A stretch of 64,000 nt of DNA from Gammaproteobacteria bacterium UBA5109 (lineage in GTDB: Bacteria; Pseudomonadota; Gammaproteobacteria; Pseudomonadales; Pseudohongiellaceae), in assembly GCA_002414385.1 (NCBI GenBank), contig DHZH01000003.1:171068-235067 (forward strand). The letters run 5' to 3'. This document shows positions 52,474 through 61,847 of this stretch, in pieces. The notes beneath the pieces are model-generated. The model saw only the letters and a list, made by a program, of their open reading frames with translations. It ran no database searches and was not told the origin of the DNA. Numbering within the stretch: the first letter of the stretch is position 1; every line of letters begins with the position of its first letter. The translations under genes were made by a program, and so were the position numbers.

Positions 52474-54813
52474 ATGGCTGGGATAGAAAAAATTGCCGTA
52501 ATTGGTGCCGGGGTCATGGGCAGTGGTATTGCTGCACAGATAGCCAATGCGGGTTGCGAGGTACTGTTACTGGATATCGTGCCGAAAGGGGCGGATAACA
52601 GAAACCAGCTGGCAGAAAGTGCTTTGCAAAAACTGCGCAGGAATAAACCGGCAGCTTTCATGCAGGAAAAATTCAGCAGGCATATCCAGCCAGGCAATCT
52701 TGAAGATGATCTGGACAGACTGGCGGAGTGTGACTGGATTATTGAAGCGGTCATCGAACGTCTGGATATCAAACGCAAGATATATCAGACCCTGCAGACT
52801 CATCGGAAAAGTGGCTCAATCGTTTCTTCCAATACCTCGACCCTGCCACTGGAGCAACTGACCGAAGGCATGCCGGATGATTTCCGCCATGACTTTCTCA
52901 TCACTCACTTTTTTAACCCACCACGCTATATGCGCCTGCTGGAGCTGGTTGTCAGTGAGCAGACTGGGAAAGACCAGGAAGCAAGGATTCGAGAATTTGC
53001 CGACTGGCGTCTGGGCAAGAGTGTTGTCGACTGCCATGACTCGCCCGGTTTTATTGCCAACCGTATCGGGACTTACTGGTTACACGCAGCAGTCACCGGA
53101 GCATTGCAGCACAATATTGATATCGAAGAAGCTGATGCTGCCCTGAGTCGACCGGCAGGCGTTCCAAAAACCGGGGTGTTCGGGCTGATTGACCTGGTCG
53201 GCCTGGACCTGATGCCGCATCTGTTTGAATCCCTGGAGCAAAGTCTTGCAGAGGATGACCCCTTCAGAGAGCTGGGTCCGATGCCGGATTTAATCCAGGA
53301 TCTCATAGACAAGGGCTATACCGGCCGAAAAGGCAAAGGTGGCTTTTATCGTTTAAACCCTGATCCGGAAAAAGCAGAGGATAAAGAAAAACAGGTGCTT
53401 GATTTGCAGAGTCGGGACTGGGTGAAAGCCAGCAGGCCCAAACCAAAAGCTGTCAAGGCTGCCAGGAAAGGCGGCTTGCGTGCTTTACTCAGCCATGACA
53501 GTGCGCTGGGGCAATATGCCTGGCAGGTACTTTCGGGAACCTACAGTTACGCAGTATCTCTGGTCCCGGAAGTTGCCGATGATATTGAGTCCGTTGATCG
53601 TGCCATGCGACTTGGCTACAACTGGAAAAAGGGACCTTTTGAATTAATTGATGAACTGGGCACTGAATGGTTTATTGAGCGGCTTGAAAAGGAAGGCAGG
53701 GAAGTACCCCACTTGTTAAGGCTGGCAGACGGGCGCAGTTTTTATCGTACTAAAAAAGGCAGGCTGCAGTTTCTGAACGTCAAGGGCGATTATCAGGATG
53801 TTGAACGCGCAGAAGGCAGCTTGTTACTGGAAGATGTTAAACGGGCAGGCAAGCCGCTGGTGAAAAACTCCCAGGCCAGTCTCTGGGATATCGGAGACGG
53901 CGTTACCTGCCTGGAGTTTCACTCCAAAATGAATTCTCTAAATCCATTCATCATGCACCTGATTGGCAAAAGCCTGAAGCTGGTTTCCCGGCAGAAATTT
54001 ACAGGCATGGTGATTTATAACGAAGGTACAAACTTCAGTGTCGGCGCCAACCTGTTAATGCTGCTGGTAGCGGCACGCCTGTACCTGGGCTTTGCCATTC
54101 GGGTGATTTTGAAACAGGGCCAGTTCACGCTGAATAAAATGAAGTACGCTGATTTCCCGGTGGTCGGTGCACCGTCCGGCATGGCACTGGGCGGTGGTTG
54201 TGAGGTGCTGTTGCACTGCGACGCTATCGTTGCCCATGCTGAATCCTATATCGGTCTGGTCGAGGTCGGCGTCGGTATCGTGCCGGGCTGGGGAGGCTGC
54301 AAGGAAATGTTATTGCGTGGCAAGAACTCCACTATGCTTAAAAATGGTCCAATGCCTGCCGTGAGCCAGAGCTTTGAAACCATTGCCATGGCAAAAGTGT
54401 CCACCTCTGCTTTTGAAGCAAAAGATCTGTTATTCCTCAGGGAAGATGATGCCATCATCATGAATCGGGACCGGGTCTTGCAGGCGGCCAAACAAAAAGT
54501 ATTACAGATGGCGGAGAATTACCAGACGCCGGAAAAAGCAGTCATCAAACTGCCAGGACCTCCAGGAAAGGCAGCACTGGATCTGGCGGTGGTCTCGCTG
54601 AAAAAACGTGGCCTGGTCAGTGAGCATGATCATGTCATCGCTTCCGAACTGGCAAACGTACTAAGTGGGGGAGATGCTGATATGAATGATGAATTAAGTG
54701 AAGAAACTATTCTTCAGGCTGAACGCGATGCCCTGGTAAAACTGGCTGGTACCAAACTCAGCAAAGCCAGGATTTCGCATATGCTGTTCAAGGGCAAACC
54801 CTTGAGAAACTGA
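52474..54813 (+). CDS. 3-hydroxyacyl-CoA dehydrogenase/enoyl-CoA hydratase bifunctional protein
   Basis: 779 residues from ATG 52474, where the NAD-binding domain starts (IEKIAVIGAGVMGSGIAAQIA); a longer frame from 52381 overlaps the thiolase gene and is rejected. The dehydrogenase part covers about 1-400, with a GRKGKGGFY motif. The crotonase domain is C-terminal (about 470-700), with MALGGGCEVLLHCDAIVAHA and a VEVGVGIVPGWGG segment. This order, dehydrogenase first, is that of FadN-type proteins, opposite to E. coli FadB. It hydrates and then oxidises enoyl-CoA. Confidence 0.92.
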   Translation: MAGIEKIAVIGAGVMGSGIAAQIANAGCEVLLLDIVPKGADNRNQLAESALQKLRRNKPAAFMQEKFSRHIQPGNLEDDLDRLAECDWIIEAVIERLDIKRKIYQTLQTHRKSGSIVSSNTSTLPLEQLTEGMPDDFRHDFLITHFFNPPRYMRLLELVVSEQTGKDQEARIREFADWRLGKSVVDCHDSPGFIANRIGTYWLHAAVTGALQHNIDIEEADAALSRPAGVPKTGVFGLIDLVGLDLMPHLFESLEQSLAEDDPFRELGPMPDLIQDLIDKGYTGRKGKGGFYRLNPDPEKAEDKEKQVLDLQSRDWVKASRPKPKAVKAARKGGLRALLSHDSALGQYAWQVLSGTYSYAVSLVPEVADDIESVDRAMRLGYNWKKGPFELIDELGTEWFIERLEKEGREVPHLLRLADGRSFYRTKKGRLQFLNVKGDYQDVERAEGSLLLEDVKRAGKPLVKNSQASLWDIGDGVTCLEFHSKMNSLNPFIMHLIGKSLKLVSRQKFTGMVIYNEGTNFSVGANLLMLLVAARLYLGFAIRVILKQGQFTLNKMKYADFPVVGAPSGMALGGGCEVLLHCDAIVAHAESYIGLVEVGVGIVPGWGGCKEMLLRGKNSTMLKNGPMPAVSQSFETIAMAKVSTSAFEAKDLLFLREDDAIIMNRDRVLQAAKQKVLQMAENYQTPEKAVIKLPGPPGKAALDLAVVSLKKRGLVSEHDHVIASELANVLSGGDADMNDELSEETILQAERDALVKLAGTKLSKARISHMLFKGKPLRN

Positions 54814-54846
54814 TGCTGACTCGCGTTTTAACAATGGAAACCTGAA

Positions 54847-57258
54847 ATGAGTGGATTACTGATATTGCTGGGAATAATTGCCTTTATCGTGCTGGCCTAC
54901 CGGGGCAGGGCCTTCAGCGGCATTGTCACTGCGCTGGTACTGATTATGCTGGGCGCTTCCGGGCTCAATGAAGTCGGGATCCTGTTCAGTCTTGTTGCGC
55001 TGGTTTTTATCGCCATCACCATAGTTCTGCTGCTTCCTCCGAGTCGTCATGTGCTCAGTAAGAAAGTCATGCAACTCATGAGCAAGGCCATTCCACCGAT
55101 CAGTGAAACCGAGGAGATTGCCTTACAGGCAGGAAACCTGTGGTTTGATGAGCAGCTGTTTTCCGGTAATCCGGACTGGCGTGAACTGCTGGATTTTCCC
55201 ATGACCGGACTCAGCGAAGAAGAACAGGCCTTTCTCAAGGGACCGGTGCAGGAGCTCTGCTCAATGCTGGATGATGAAGCCATTGCCCAGTCACGGGAGT
55301 TACCCGATGCGGTCTGGCAGTTCATCAAGCAGGAGCGTTTTCTGGGCATGGTAATCGAAAAGAAATATGGCGGTCTGGGTTTCAGTGCCAGTGGTCATGC
55401 TGCCGTGATTTCACAGATAGCCACGGTCAGTATTCCGGTTGCCATTATAGTCATGGTGCCCAACTCGCTGGGCCCGGGTGAATTACTGCATTACTACGGC
55501 ACGCCGGAACAGAAAGATCATTACCTGCCACGCCTGGCAGAAGGCAGGGAAATTCCCTGCTTTGCCCTGACTGAACCGCATGCCGGCAGTGATGCTGCCA
55601 ACTCCCGCAGTGTCGGTATTGTCTGCAAGGGCATGCATGAAGGACAGGAAGTGCTGGGCATCCGGCTAAGTTTCAACAAGCGTTACATTACCCTGGCACC
55701 AGTCGCCTCCCTGGTAGGTCTGGCCTTTAATCTGCGGGATCCGGACGGTTTGCTGGGTGAAGCAAAAGATATTGGTATTACCTGTGCTTTATTACCTCGC
55801 CAAACGCCGGGAATGCAGATCGGCGAGCATCATGATCCGATGGGAATTCCTTTTCCCAACGGACCGGTTTATGGGGAAAATGTGTTTATCCCGATGGACT
55901 ATGTCATCGGCGGTCAGGAGCAGGTGGGCAATGGCTGGCGCATGCTGATGGAATGCCTGTCAGTTGGGCGCAGTATTTCGCTGCCCTCACTGAGCATCGG
56001 CGGGGCGCAATTTGCCGCGCGCAGCATGAGCGCTTATACCGCCCTGCGAGAGCAGTTTGGTCTGGCCCTGGTCAACTTTGAAGGAGTGCGGGCACCGCTG
56101 GCGCGCATTTATGCCAATGCCTACTGGATGACGGCAACACGCAATGTTACCTGTGCGGCTGTCGATGCGGGCAACAAACCTTCGGTGCTTTCTGCCATCG
56201 TCAAATATTACTTAACCGAAGGCATGCGGGAGAGTATTAACGATGCCATGGATATTCAGGGCGGGGCGGCAATCTGTCGCGGACCGCGCAATATCCTGTC
56301 ACGTACCTATACCGCATTGCCGATTGCCATAACCGTGGAAGGGGCAAATATCCTGACCCGTTCATTGATTATTTTCGGGCAGGGAGCAATGCGTTGCCAT
56401 CCTTTTCTCTTAAAAGAACTCCGGGCAATTGCCGATAAAGATACAGAGGCATTTGACCAGGCTTTCTTTGCTCATCTCAATCATGTGATCAGCAATTATG
56501 TCCGGGCCTTTGTGCAGGCAGTGAGTTTTGAAAAGCTGGCGCCCAGTCCGGTCAGTGGCAAAGCGGCTGTTCACTATCGGCGGTTGTCAAGACTCAGCGC
56601 AGGCTTTGCCCTGCTGGCAGACATGGGGCTGCTGACACTGGCAGGTGCCCTCAAGCGCAAGGAATACCTCAGCGGGCGCTATGCCGATGCCCTGGCCTGG
56701 CTGTATATCGGTTCTGCTACGCTAAAACGTTACCAGGAAGAAGGTCAGAACGGCGACTGGCCGCTGGTGGATTACAGCCTGACGCATGCCGAGCAGCAAA
56801 TCGAGCAGGCATTGTTTGGTATTTTGCAGAATTTTCCCAATCGCATCCTGGCCTGGAAGCTGCGGATTTTTCTCTTGCCCTGGGGGCATCGTTTCAAAGG
56901 TGTCAGTGACCGCCAGCGTGAAGCAGTGGTGAAACTGATGCAAAACTCAGAACGGGATTTCTGCGCACGCCTGTGCAGTGATGTCTATGTGCCCAGTGGC
57001 AATCTGCCCGGACTCGGCAAACTGGAAGCTGCTTTAGCCAAAGCGGCTGATGCTGCAAATGTCAGGGATAAACTAAAAAGCCTGATCAGGGCCGGGACTA
57101 TGAAGAAAGGCATCTGGCTGCAGGTGGCTGAAGAGGCGCGCGATCAGGGGCATATTGATAATGCGGAGTTCAAACTGATCAGTGAGGCCGAACAGGCAGC
57201 TGACGATATTATTCAGGTAGATCGCTTCGGGCATGAAGAGTTCCTGAAGCGTAAATAG
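54847..57258 (+). CDS. fadE: Acyl-CoA dehydrogenase, FadE type
   Basis: 803 residues, the length of FadE rather than the 380-residue soluble enzymes. Two N-terminal transmembrane helices (about 3-57) anchor it. The flavin domain carries CFALTEPHAGSDAANSRS and the later RESINDAMDIQGGAAICRG region with catalytic surroundings; the C-terminal DUF1974 part completes it. It oxidises acyl-CoA to enoyl-CoA, the first beta-oxidation step. Last gene of the five-gene operon. A weak TTCAGG/CCTGAA hairpin (57259-57282) follows, shared with the convergent gene. Confidence 0.93.
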   Translation: MSGLLILLGIIAFIVLAYRGRAFSGIVTALVLIMLGASGLNEVGILFSLVALVFIAITIVLLLPPSRHVLSKKVMQLMSKAIPPISETEEIALQAGNLWFDEQLFSGNPDWRELLDFPMTGLSEEEQAFLKGPVQELCSMLDDEAIAQSRELPDAVWQFIKQERFLGMVIEKKYGGLGFSASGHAAVISQIATVSIPVAIIVMVPNSLGPGELLHYYGTPEQKDHYLPRLAEGREIPCFALTEPHAGSDAANSRSVGIVCKGMHEGQEVLGIRLSFNKRYITLAPVASLVGLAFNLRDPDGLLGEAKDIGITCALLPRQTPGMQIGEHHDPMGIPFPNGPVYGENVFIPMDYVIGGQEQVGNGWRMLMECLSVGRSISLPSLSIGGAQFAARSMSAYTALREQFGLALVNFEGVRAPLARIYANAYWMTATRNVTCAAVDAGNKPSVLSAIVKYYLTEGMRESINDAMDIQGGAAICRGPRNILSRTYTALPIAITVEGANILTRSLIIFGQGAMRCHPFLLKELRAIADKDTEAFDQAFFAHLNHVISNYVRAFVQAVSFEKLAPSPVSGKAAVHYRRLSRLSAGFALLADMGLLTLAGALKRKEYLSGRYADALAWLYIGSATLKRYQEEGQNGDWPLVDYSLTHAEQQIEQALFGILQNFPNRILAWKLRIFLLPWGHRFKGVSDRQREAVVKLMQNSERDFCARLCSDVYVPSGNLPGLGKLEAALAKAADAANVRDKLKSLIRAGTMKKGIWLQVAEEARDQGHIDNAEFKLISEAEQAADDIIQVDRFGHEEFLKRK

Positions 57259-57259
57259 T

Positions 57260-58027
57260 TCAGGTAATTTTGTTTTCCTGAATTTTGGCTTCCCGAAAAT
57301 AGTGCAGCAGTTTGCAGATATCATTGCTTTCTACATAAGCCACACCACGTTTAAATAATTCTCGGGCTACCTGCGGGTCACTTGTCTCATAAAGCACCCA
57401 GTCCCAGGCATCAGCACTGAAATCATGGCTCTGCTTTGTACAGGCCTTGTGCTTGATGAACATAAATTGCGGGTTAAGTTCGGCAGCCTGTTGCAATGTC
57501 GCGCGGTTCATTTTTCTGATGATCCAGCCACTACGGATTGTGCTTTTCTGTTTCAGATAAACCAGCGCATCATGGTTAAAGGAAATTACTATCACCTGGG
57601 TTGCCAGTGATTTAATGCAGGACAGTACTTGGTCCACGAAGACCTCAATACCAAAGTGATCAAAACTCTCCTGTTTCAGCTCGATAAACAGCTGCACCTC
57701 AGGATTCTCTTTCAGCAAACTGATCGCCTGCTGCAGACTGGGGATAAATACTGCAGGGAATTCTTCTCCCAATCGCTTCACTTCGCCGACCTGACAGCGC
57801 TGTAACTCTGTAAAGGGTAAAGATCGTACATCAGCTTTTTTACCGCCGGTACGCTCCAGAGTTGCATCATGACAGAGGATTGGAATGTGGTCGGCACTAA
57901 GTTGCACATCCACTTCCAGAAAACGTGCACCACAGGCAATAGCAGCAGTCAGAGACTCCAGGGTATTTTCCGGGTAATCGGCAATCTGTCCACGGTGGGC
58001 GACGAGCTGAGCTGCAAAATTATTCAT
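57260..58027 (-). CDS. Glycerophosphodiester phosphodiesterase
   Basis: 255 residues. Catalytic residues in VAHRGQIADYPENTLES (His11, Arg12, Glu19-type) and FLEVDVQLSADHIPILCHDATLERT, typical of the GDPD TIM barrel. No signal peptide, so cytoplasmic like UgpQ. It releases glycerol-3-phosphate and an alcohol from deacylated phospholipids, which fits beside the lipid-degrading operon though it is on the other strand. Confidence 0.9.
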   Translation of the reverse strand: MNNFAAQLVAHRGQIADYPENTLESLTAAIACGARFLEVDVQLSADHIPILCHDATLERTGGKKADVRSLPFTELQRCQVGEVKRLGEEFPAVFIPSLQQAISLLKENPEVQLFIELKQESFDHFGIEVFVDQVLSCIKSLATQVIVISFNHDALVYLKQKSTIRSGWIIRKMNRATLQQAAELNPQFMFIKHKACTKQSHDFSADAWDWVLYETSDPQVARELFKRGVAYVESNDICKLLHYFREAKIQENKIT

Positions 58028-58074
58028 GCATGCTGTTTATCAACAAAGCGAAGCAGAGTACAGATAAACCAGGC

Positions 58075-58099
58075 AAAAAAAGAGCCGCCGAAGCAGCTC
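58075..58099 (-). terminator. Terminator of ilvC with UUCG tetraloop
   Basis: On the minus strand a seven-pair stem (GAGCTGC / GCGGCTC, one G-U) closes a TTCG loop at 58082-58099 and is followed by seven T residues, then GCC. The stem sits about 20 bases past the ilvC stop. Confidence 0.9.
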
Positions 58100-58121
58100 T
58101 TTTTGCAGATTTTTTTCATCA

Positions 58122-59594
58122 TTAAACGACTTTCTTCATCGCCGTCATGTAGCCACGCAGCCTGGCACCGACTTTTTCAATCGGGTGGTTACGGATAGCC
58201 GCGTTTACATTGATCAGTTCACGGTCATCAACACTGTTGTCCTTGACTTCCATGCCCTTGCCGATGACATCGCTATCCACGCTTTTCATGAAATCCTGCA
58301 GCAATGGAACTGCTGCATTGGAGAACAGATAGCAGCCGTACTCTGCAGTATCGGAAATCACCTTGTTCATCTCATAGAGTTTCTTGCGGCCGATCAGGTT
58401 GGCAATCAGCGGCGTTTCATGCAGGGATTCATAATAGGCAGATTCGTCAATTACACCGGCAGAGGTCAGGGTTTCAAAGCACAGCTCAACGCCGGCCTTG
58501 ATCATGGCTACCATTAAAATGCCATGATCATAGTATTCCTGTTCGCCAATTTCCGGCGCGCCCTCGGGCCTGGACTGTTCAAAAGCGGTTTCGCCGGTTT
58601 CTTCACGCCATTTCAGGAGGTTGGCATCGTCATTGGCCCAGTCTGCCATCATGGTGCTGGAGAAAGTGCCGTCCATGATGTCGTCCATATGTTTCTGGAA
58701 CAGCGGCGCCATGATTTCCTTAAGCTCTTCACTTAAGTGGAAGGCCTTGATCTTGGCGGGATTCGACAGGCGGTCCATCATGTTGGTAATACCACCCTGT
58801 TTGAGGCCTTCAGAGACGGTTTCCCAGCCGTACTGTACCAGTTTGGAAGCATAAGCAGCGTCAACTCCCTGTTCCAGCATGCGGTTGTAGCAAAGTACAG
58901 AACCGGTCTGCAGCATGCCACAAAGGATAGTCTGTTCGCCCATCAGGTCGGATTTCACTTCGGCAATAAAGGAAGACTCCAGAACACCGGCACGGTGACC
59001 GCCGGTGGCAGCGGCATAGGCTTTGGCGATCTCCAGACCATCACCGTTCGGGTCATTCTCCCGATGTACGGCAATCAGTGTCGGTACGCCGAAACCACGT
59101 TTGTATTCTTCACGTACCTCAGTACCTGGGCATTTCGGCGCAACCATGATGACGGTCAGGTCATCACGGACCTGCATGCCTTCTTCAACAATATTGAAAC
59201 CATGGGAGTAGGCCAGACAGGCGCCTTTTTTCATCAGCGGCATGACCTGCTCAATCACCGGCGAGTGCTGCTTGTCCGGGGTCAGGTTCAGTACCAGATC
59301 GGCTTCGGGAATCAGTTCTTCAAAAGTACCGACAGTAAAGGCGTTATCAGTGGCATTGACCCAGGACTGGCGCTTTTCCTTGATGGCTGCTGCACGCAGG
59401 GCGTAGCTGATATCCAGACCACTGTCGCGCATGTTCAGTCCCTGATTGAGACCCTGGGCACCACAGCCAAGAATCACGACTTTTTTACCTTTCAGTTTGT
59501 CGACACCAGCTGAGAATTCAGACTTGTCCATGAAGCGGCACTGGCCTAACTGCTCCAGCTGTAAACGAAGAGGTAAGCTGTTGAAATAATTCAT
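58122..59594 (-). CDS. ilvC: Ketol-acid reductoisomerase, class II
   Basis: 490 residues, the long enterobacterial-type form with a duplicated C-terminal knotted domain. The N-terminus NYFNSLPLRLQLEQLGQCRFM and the KKVVILGCGAQGLNQGLNMRDSG NADPH site match E. coli IlvC almost residue by residue. It converts acetolactate and acetohydroxybutyrate to dihydroxy acids, the second step after IlvIH. In Pseudomonas it follows ilvH; here it is inverted and 15 kb away with its own promoter and terminator. Confidence 0.96.
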   Translation of the reverse strand: MNYFNSLPLRLQLEQLGQCRFMDKSEFSAGVDKLKGKKVVILGCGAQGLNQGLNMRDSGLDISYALRAAAIKEKRQSWVNATDNAFTVGTFEELIPEADLVLNLTPDKQHSPVIEQVMPLMKKGACLAYSHGFNIVEEGMQVRDDLTVIMVAPKCPGTEVREEYKRGFGVPTLIAVHRENDPNGDGLEIAKAYAAATGGHRAGVLESSFIAEVKSDLMGEQTILCGMLQTGSVLCYNRMLEQGVDAAYASKLVQYGWETVSEGLKQGGITNMMDRLSNPAKIKAFHLSEELKEIMAPLFQKHMDDIMDGTFSSTMMADWANDDANLLKWREETGETAFEQSRPEGAPEIGEQEYYDHGILMVAMIKAGVELCFETLTSAGVIDESAYYESLHETPLIANLIGRKKLYEMNKVISDTAEYGCYLFSNAAVPLLQDFMKSVDSDVIGKGMEVKDNSVDDRELINVNAAIRNHPIEKVGARLRGYMTAMKKVV

Positions 59595-59660
59595 TGAAAT
59601 CGGTTCCGTATTGTTGGTGAATCAGGCTTTGTCGGCCAGGGGGATAAATTCAGGGGGGCA

Positions 59661-59689
59661 ATCATAATGAAAAATGCCGCAAGGGTAAA
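59661..59689 (-). promoter_or_regulatory. Candidate ilvC promoter
   Basis: Reading the minus strand, TTTACC (59689-59684), a 17-base spacer and TATGAT (59666-59661) fit a sigma-70 promoter, which would start transcription about 60 bases before the ilvC ATG. Confidence 0.55.
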
Positions 59690-59743
59690 ATGATATTGCC
59701 GAAAAGGCTGCTAATCACGGGGCAGAAGCATAGAATAGGCGCC

Positions 59744-60589
59744 ATGAATGATCAAAATGATATGACCGAAGCAGAAGAAACGGAATATGAAGCCCTCACT
59801 CTGATTGATGATCATGAGGAAGAAGTCTCTGAAGGAGGCCAGCGCGTCCGGCGTAAGGGCATATTTCTGCTGCCCAATCTGCTGACCACCGGCGCCCTGT
59901 TTGCCGGCTTCTATGCCGTGATCTCGGCAATGAACAGCGAGTTTCACAATGCCTGCCTGGCCATACTGGCGGCCATGTTTCTTGATGGCTTTGATGGCCG
60001 GCTGGCACGCCTGACCAATACCCAGAGTGCCTTCGGTGCGGAATATGATTCACTGTCTGATCTGGTGGCCTTCGGTCTCGCACCGGCGCTGATATGTTTC
60101 AGCTGGGCGTTGTCGACACTGGGAACACTGGGCTGGACTGCAGCTTTTTTCTACGTGGCCTGTGCTGCCCTGCGCCTGGCGCGTTTCAATATGCAGCTGG
60201 GTACCGTCAATAAACGCATTTTCGTTGGGCTGGCCAGTCCTGCTGCTGCCGGTCTGGTGGTGTTCATGATCTGGGTTTGTGATGAGTACGCTATCCAGCC
60301 TACACTGCCAATCGCTGTGCTTGCAGCAATAGTGACCATGCTGGCAGGTCTGTTAATGGTGCTGAATATTCACTATTACAGTTTCAAGGATATGGATTTC
60401 AGAAACCGGGTGCCGTTTTTCGTCATTCTCATGGTGATTCTGCTGTTTGTGGTGATCTCCTGGGATCCCCCGGTGGTACTGTTTGTCATGGCAATTCTCT
60501 ACGCCGCATCGGGGCCAATCATGACTTTTTATAATTTCCGCAAGAAGCGGCGTAAAATCAAAATTGCAGAAGGTGAATCTGCCCGGTGA
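59744..60589 (+). CDS. pssA: CDP-diacylglycerol-serine O-phosphatidyltransferase
   Basis: 281 residues from ATG 59744; ATG 59762 is also possible, and the frame opens at 59690. About seven membrane helices and the CDP-alcohol phosphotransferase signature D-G-x2-A-R-x8-G-x3-D-x3-D, seen as DGFDGRLARLTNTQSAFGAE followed by YDSLSD. It makes phosphatidylserine, the precursor of phosphatidylethanolamine. The acidic N-terminal 40 residues are cytoplasmic. A perfect GCCCGGT/ACCGGGC hairpin (60581-60597) covers the stop, without a T tract. Confidence 0.92.
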   Translation: MNDQNDMTEAEETEYEALTLIDDHEEEVSEGGQRVRRKGIFLLPNLLTTGALFAGFYAVISAMNSEFHNACLAILAAMFLDGFDGRLARLTNTQSAFGAEYDSLSDLVAFGLAPALICFSWALSTLGTLGWTAAFFYVACAALRLARFNMQLGTVNKRIFVGLASPAAAGLVVFMIWVCDEYAIQPTLPIAVLAAIVTMLAGLLMVLNIHYYSFKDMDFRNRVPFFVILMVILLFVVISWDPPVVLFVMAILYAASGPIMTFYNFRKKRRKIKIAEGESAR

Positions 60590-60782
60590 TACCGGGCGTA
60601 CTAACAGTTAATACAGGTGAAACTTCATAAAATATAGTATGTCTTGTAACTTTTCAGACAGAATGGACTCAAAATGGTATTGGGGCGTATAGGCACGAAA
60701 TATTTCGCCGGGTTTGAGAAGCAGCAGGAAACTTGTTAAAAGCATAACCATTAAAGAAAGCGCAGGGCAGGATCTGATCGAT

Positions 60783-61823
60783 ATGCTGATAAAAACCAGA
60801 AAGCCCATTCCGTCTTCGGAAATTACCCCGGAGTCGGTTTACCGAAGCCGTCGCGATTTTATCAAAGGCAGCATGAACCTTGCCGTCGGAGCAGGCATGG
60901 CCAGCAGTGGCTTGCTGTCTCCAGTCGCCATGGCTCAGGATGGCTCGCAACCGCGTACTGCCGAGCAACTGAACCTGGCCAGCAAGCCACAATGGCTGGC
61001 CAACAAGGTAGCAGAAAGCCGCCCGGCTCCTGATTCAGGCCCCTATACCACTAATGAAATGCTGACCCCTTACAATGACGTAACTACCTATAACAACTTT
61101 TATGAATTCGGTACCGGCAAGAGCGACCCGTCACGCAATGCAGAAGATTTCCAGTCCGATCCCTGGTCTGTAGAAATTACCGGTGAAGTAAACCGGCCCG
61201 GCACTTATACACTGGAAGACATATTGCGTCCGCACACTTTCGAAGAACGCATTTATCGTTTGCGCTGTGTTGAAGCCTGGTCCATGGTCATTCCCTGGAT
61301 TGGTTTTCCACTGGGGGATTTGCTCAGCCGTTTTGAACCCACCGGGAATGCCAATTTTGTGGAGTTTGAAACCCTGGTGGATCCGCAACAGTTCTCCGAA
61401 CAGCGTTCACGTTTTGCCCTGATCGACTGGCCCTACCGGGAAGGCTTGCGTATGGATGAAGCCATGCATCCCCTGACTATTATGGCAGTCGGACTTTATA
61501 ACGATATTCTGCCGGCCCAGAACGGCGCACCACTGCGGCTGATTGTGCCCTGGAAGTACGGGATCAAAAGCATCAAGTCCATTGTGAAAATCAACTTCCG
61601 CCGTGATATGCCGCCAACGACCTGGAATGATATTCAGGCGAATGAGTACGGTTTTTATTCCAATGTAAATCCCAATGTATCGCATCCGCGCTGGTCACAG
61701 GCCACGGAGCGGCGTTTGCCTTCCGGTCTGTTTGACAGCCGTATTGAGACACAGATGTTCAACGGCTATGCTGATGAAGTGGCGCATCTCTATGCCGGGA
61801 TGGATTTGAGAGTCAACTACTGA
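60783..61823 (+). CDS. msrP: Protein-methionine-sulfoxide reductase catalytic subunit, copy 1
   Basis: 346 residues from ATG 60783, chosen by comparison with copy 2; the frame opens at 60714. Twin-arginine signal SRRDFIKG near residues 21-28 shows export in folded form with its cofactor. The molybdopterin ligand cysteine is in YRLRCVEAWSM near 164, with further YedY marks such as NFYEFGTGK and RRDMPPTTWNDI. It reduces oxidised methionine in periplasmic proteins with electrons from MsrQ. Second msrP copy 24 bases downstream. Confidence 0.92.
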   Translation: MLIKTRKPIPSSEITPESVYRSRRDFIKGSMNLAVGAGMASSGLLSPVAMAQDGSQPRTAEQLNLASKPQWLANKVAESRPAPDSGPYTTNEMLTPYNDVTTYNNFYEFGTGKSDPSRNAEDFQSDPWSVEITGEVNRPGTYTLEDILRPHTFEERIYRLRCVEAWSMVIPWIGFPLGDLLSRFEPTGNANFVEFETLVDPQQFSEQRSRFALIDWPYREGLRMDEAMHPLTIMAVGLYNDILPAQNGAPLRLIVPWKYGIKSIKSIVKINFRRDMPPTTWNDIQANEYGFYSNVNPNVSHPRWSQATERRLPSGLFDSRIETQMFNGYADEVAHLYAGMDLRVNY

Positions 61824-61847
61824 ACGATTTTAAAGCTGAGGTGGACC

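Noticed and set aside
58737..59513. 258-residue plus-strand frame opposite ilvC
   Set aside because: Antisense of ilvC, which matches the E. coli protein nearly throughout.
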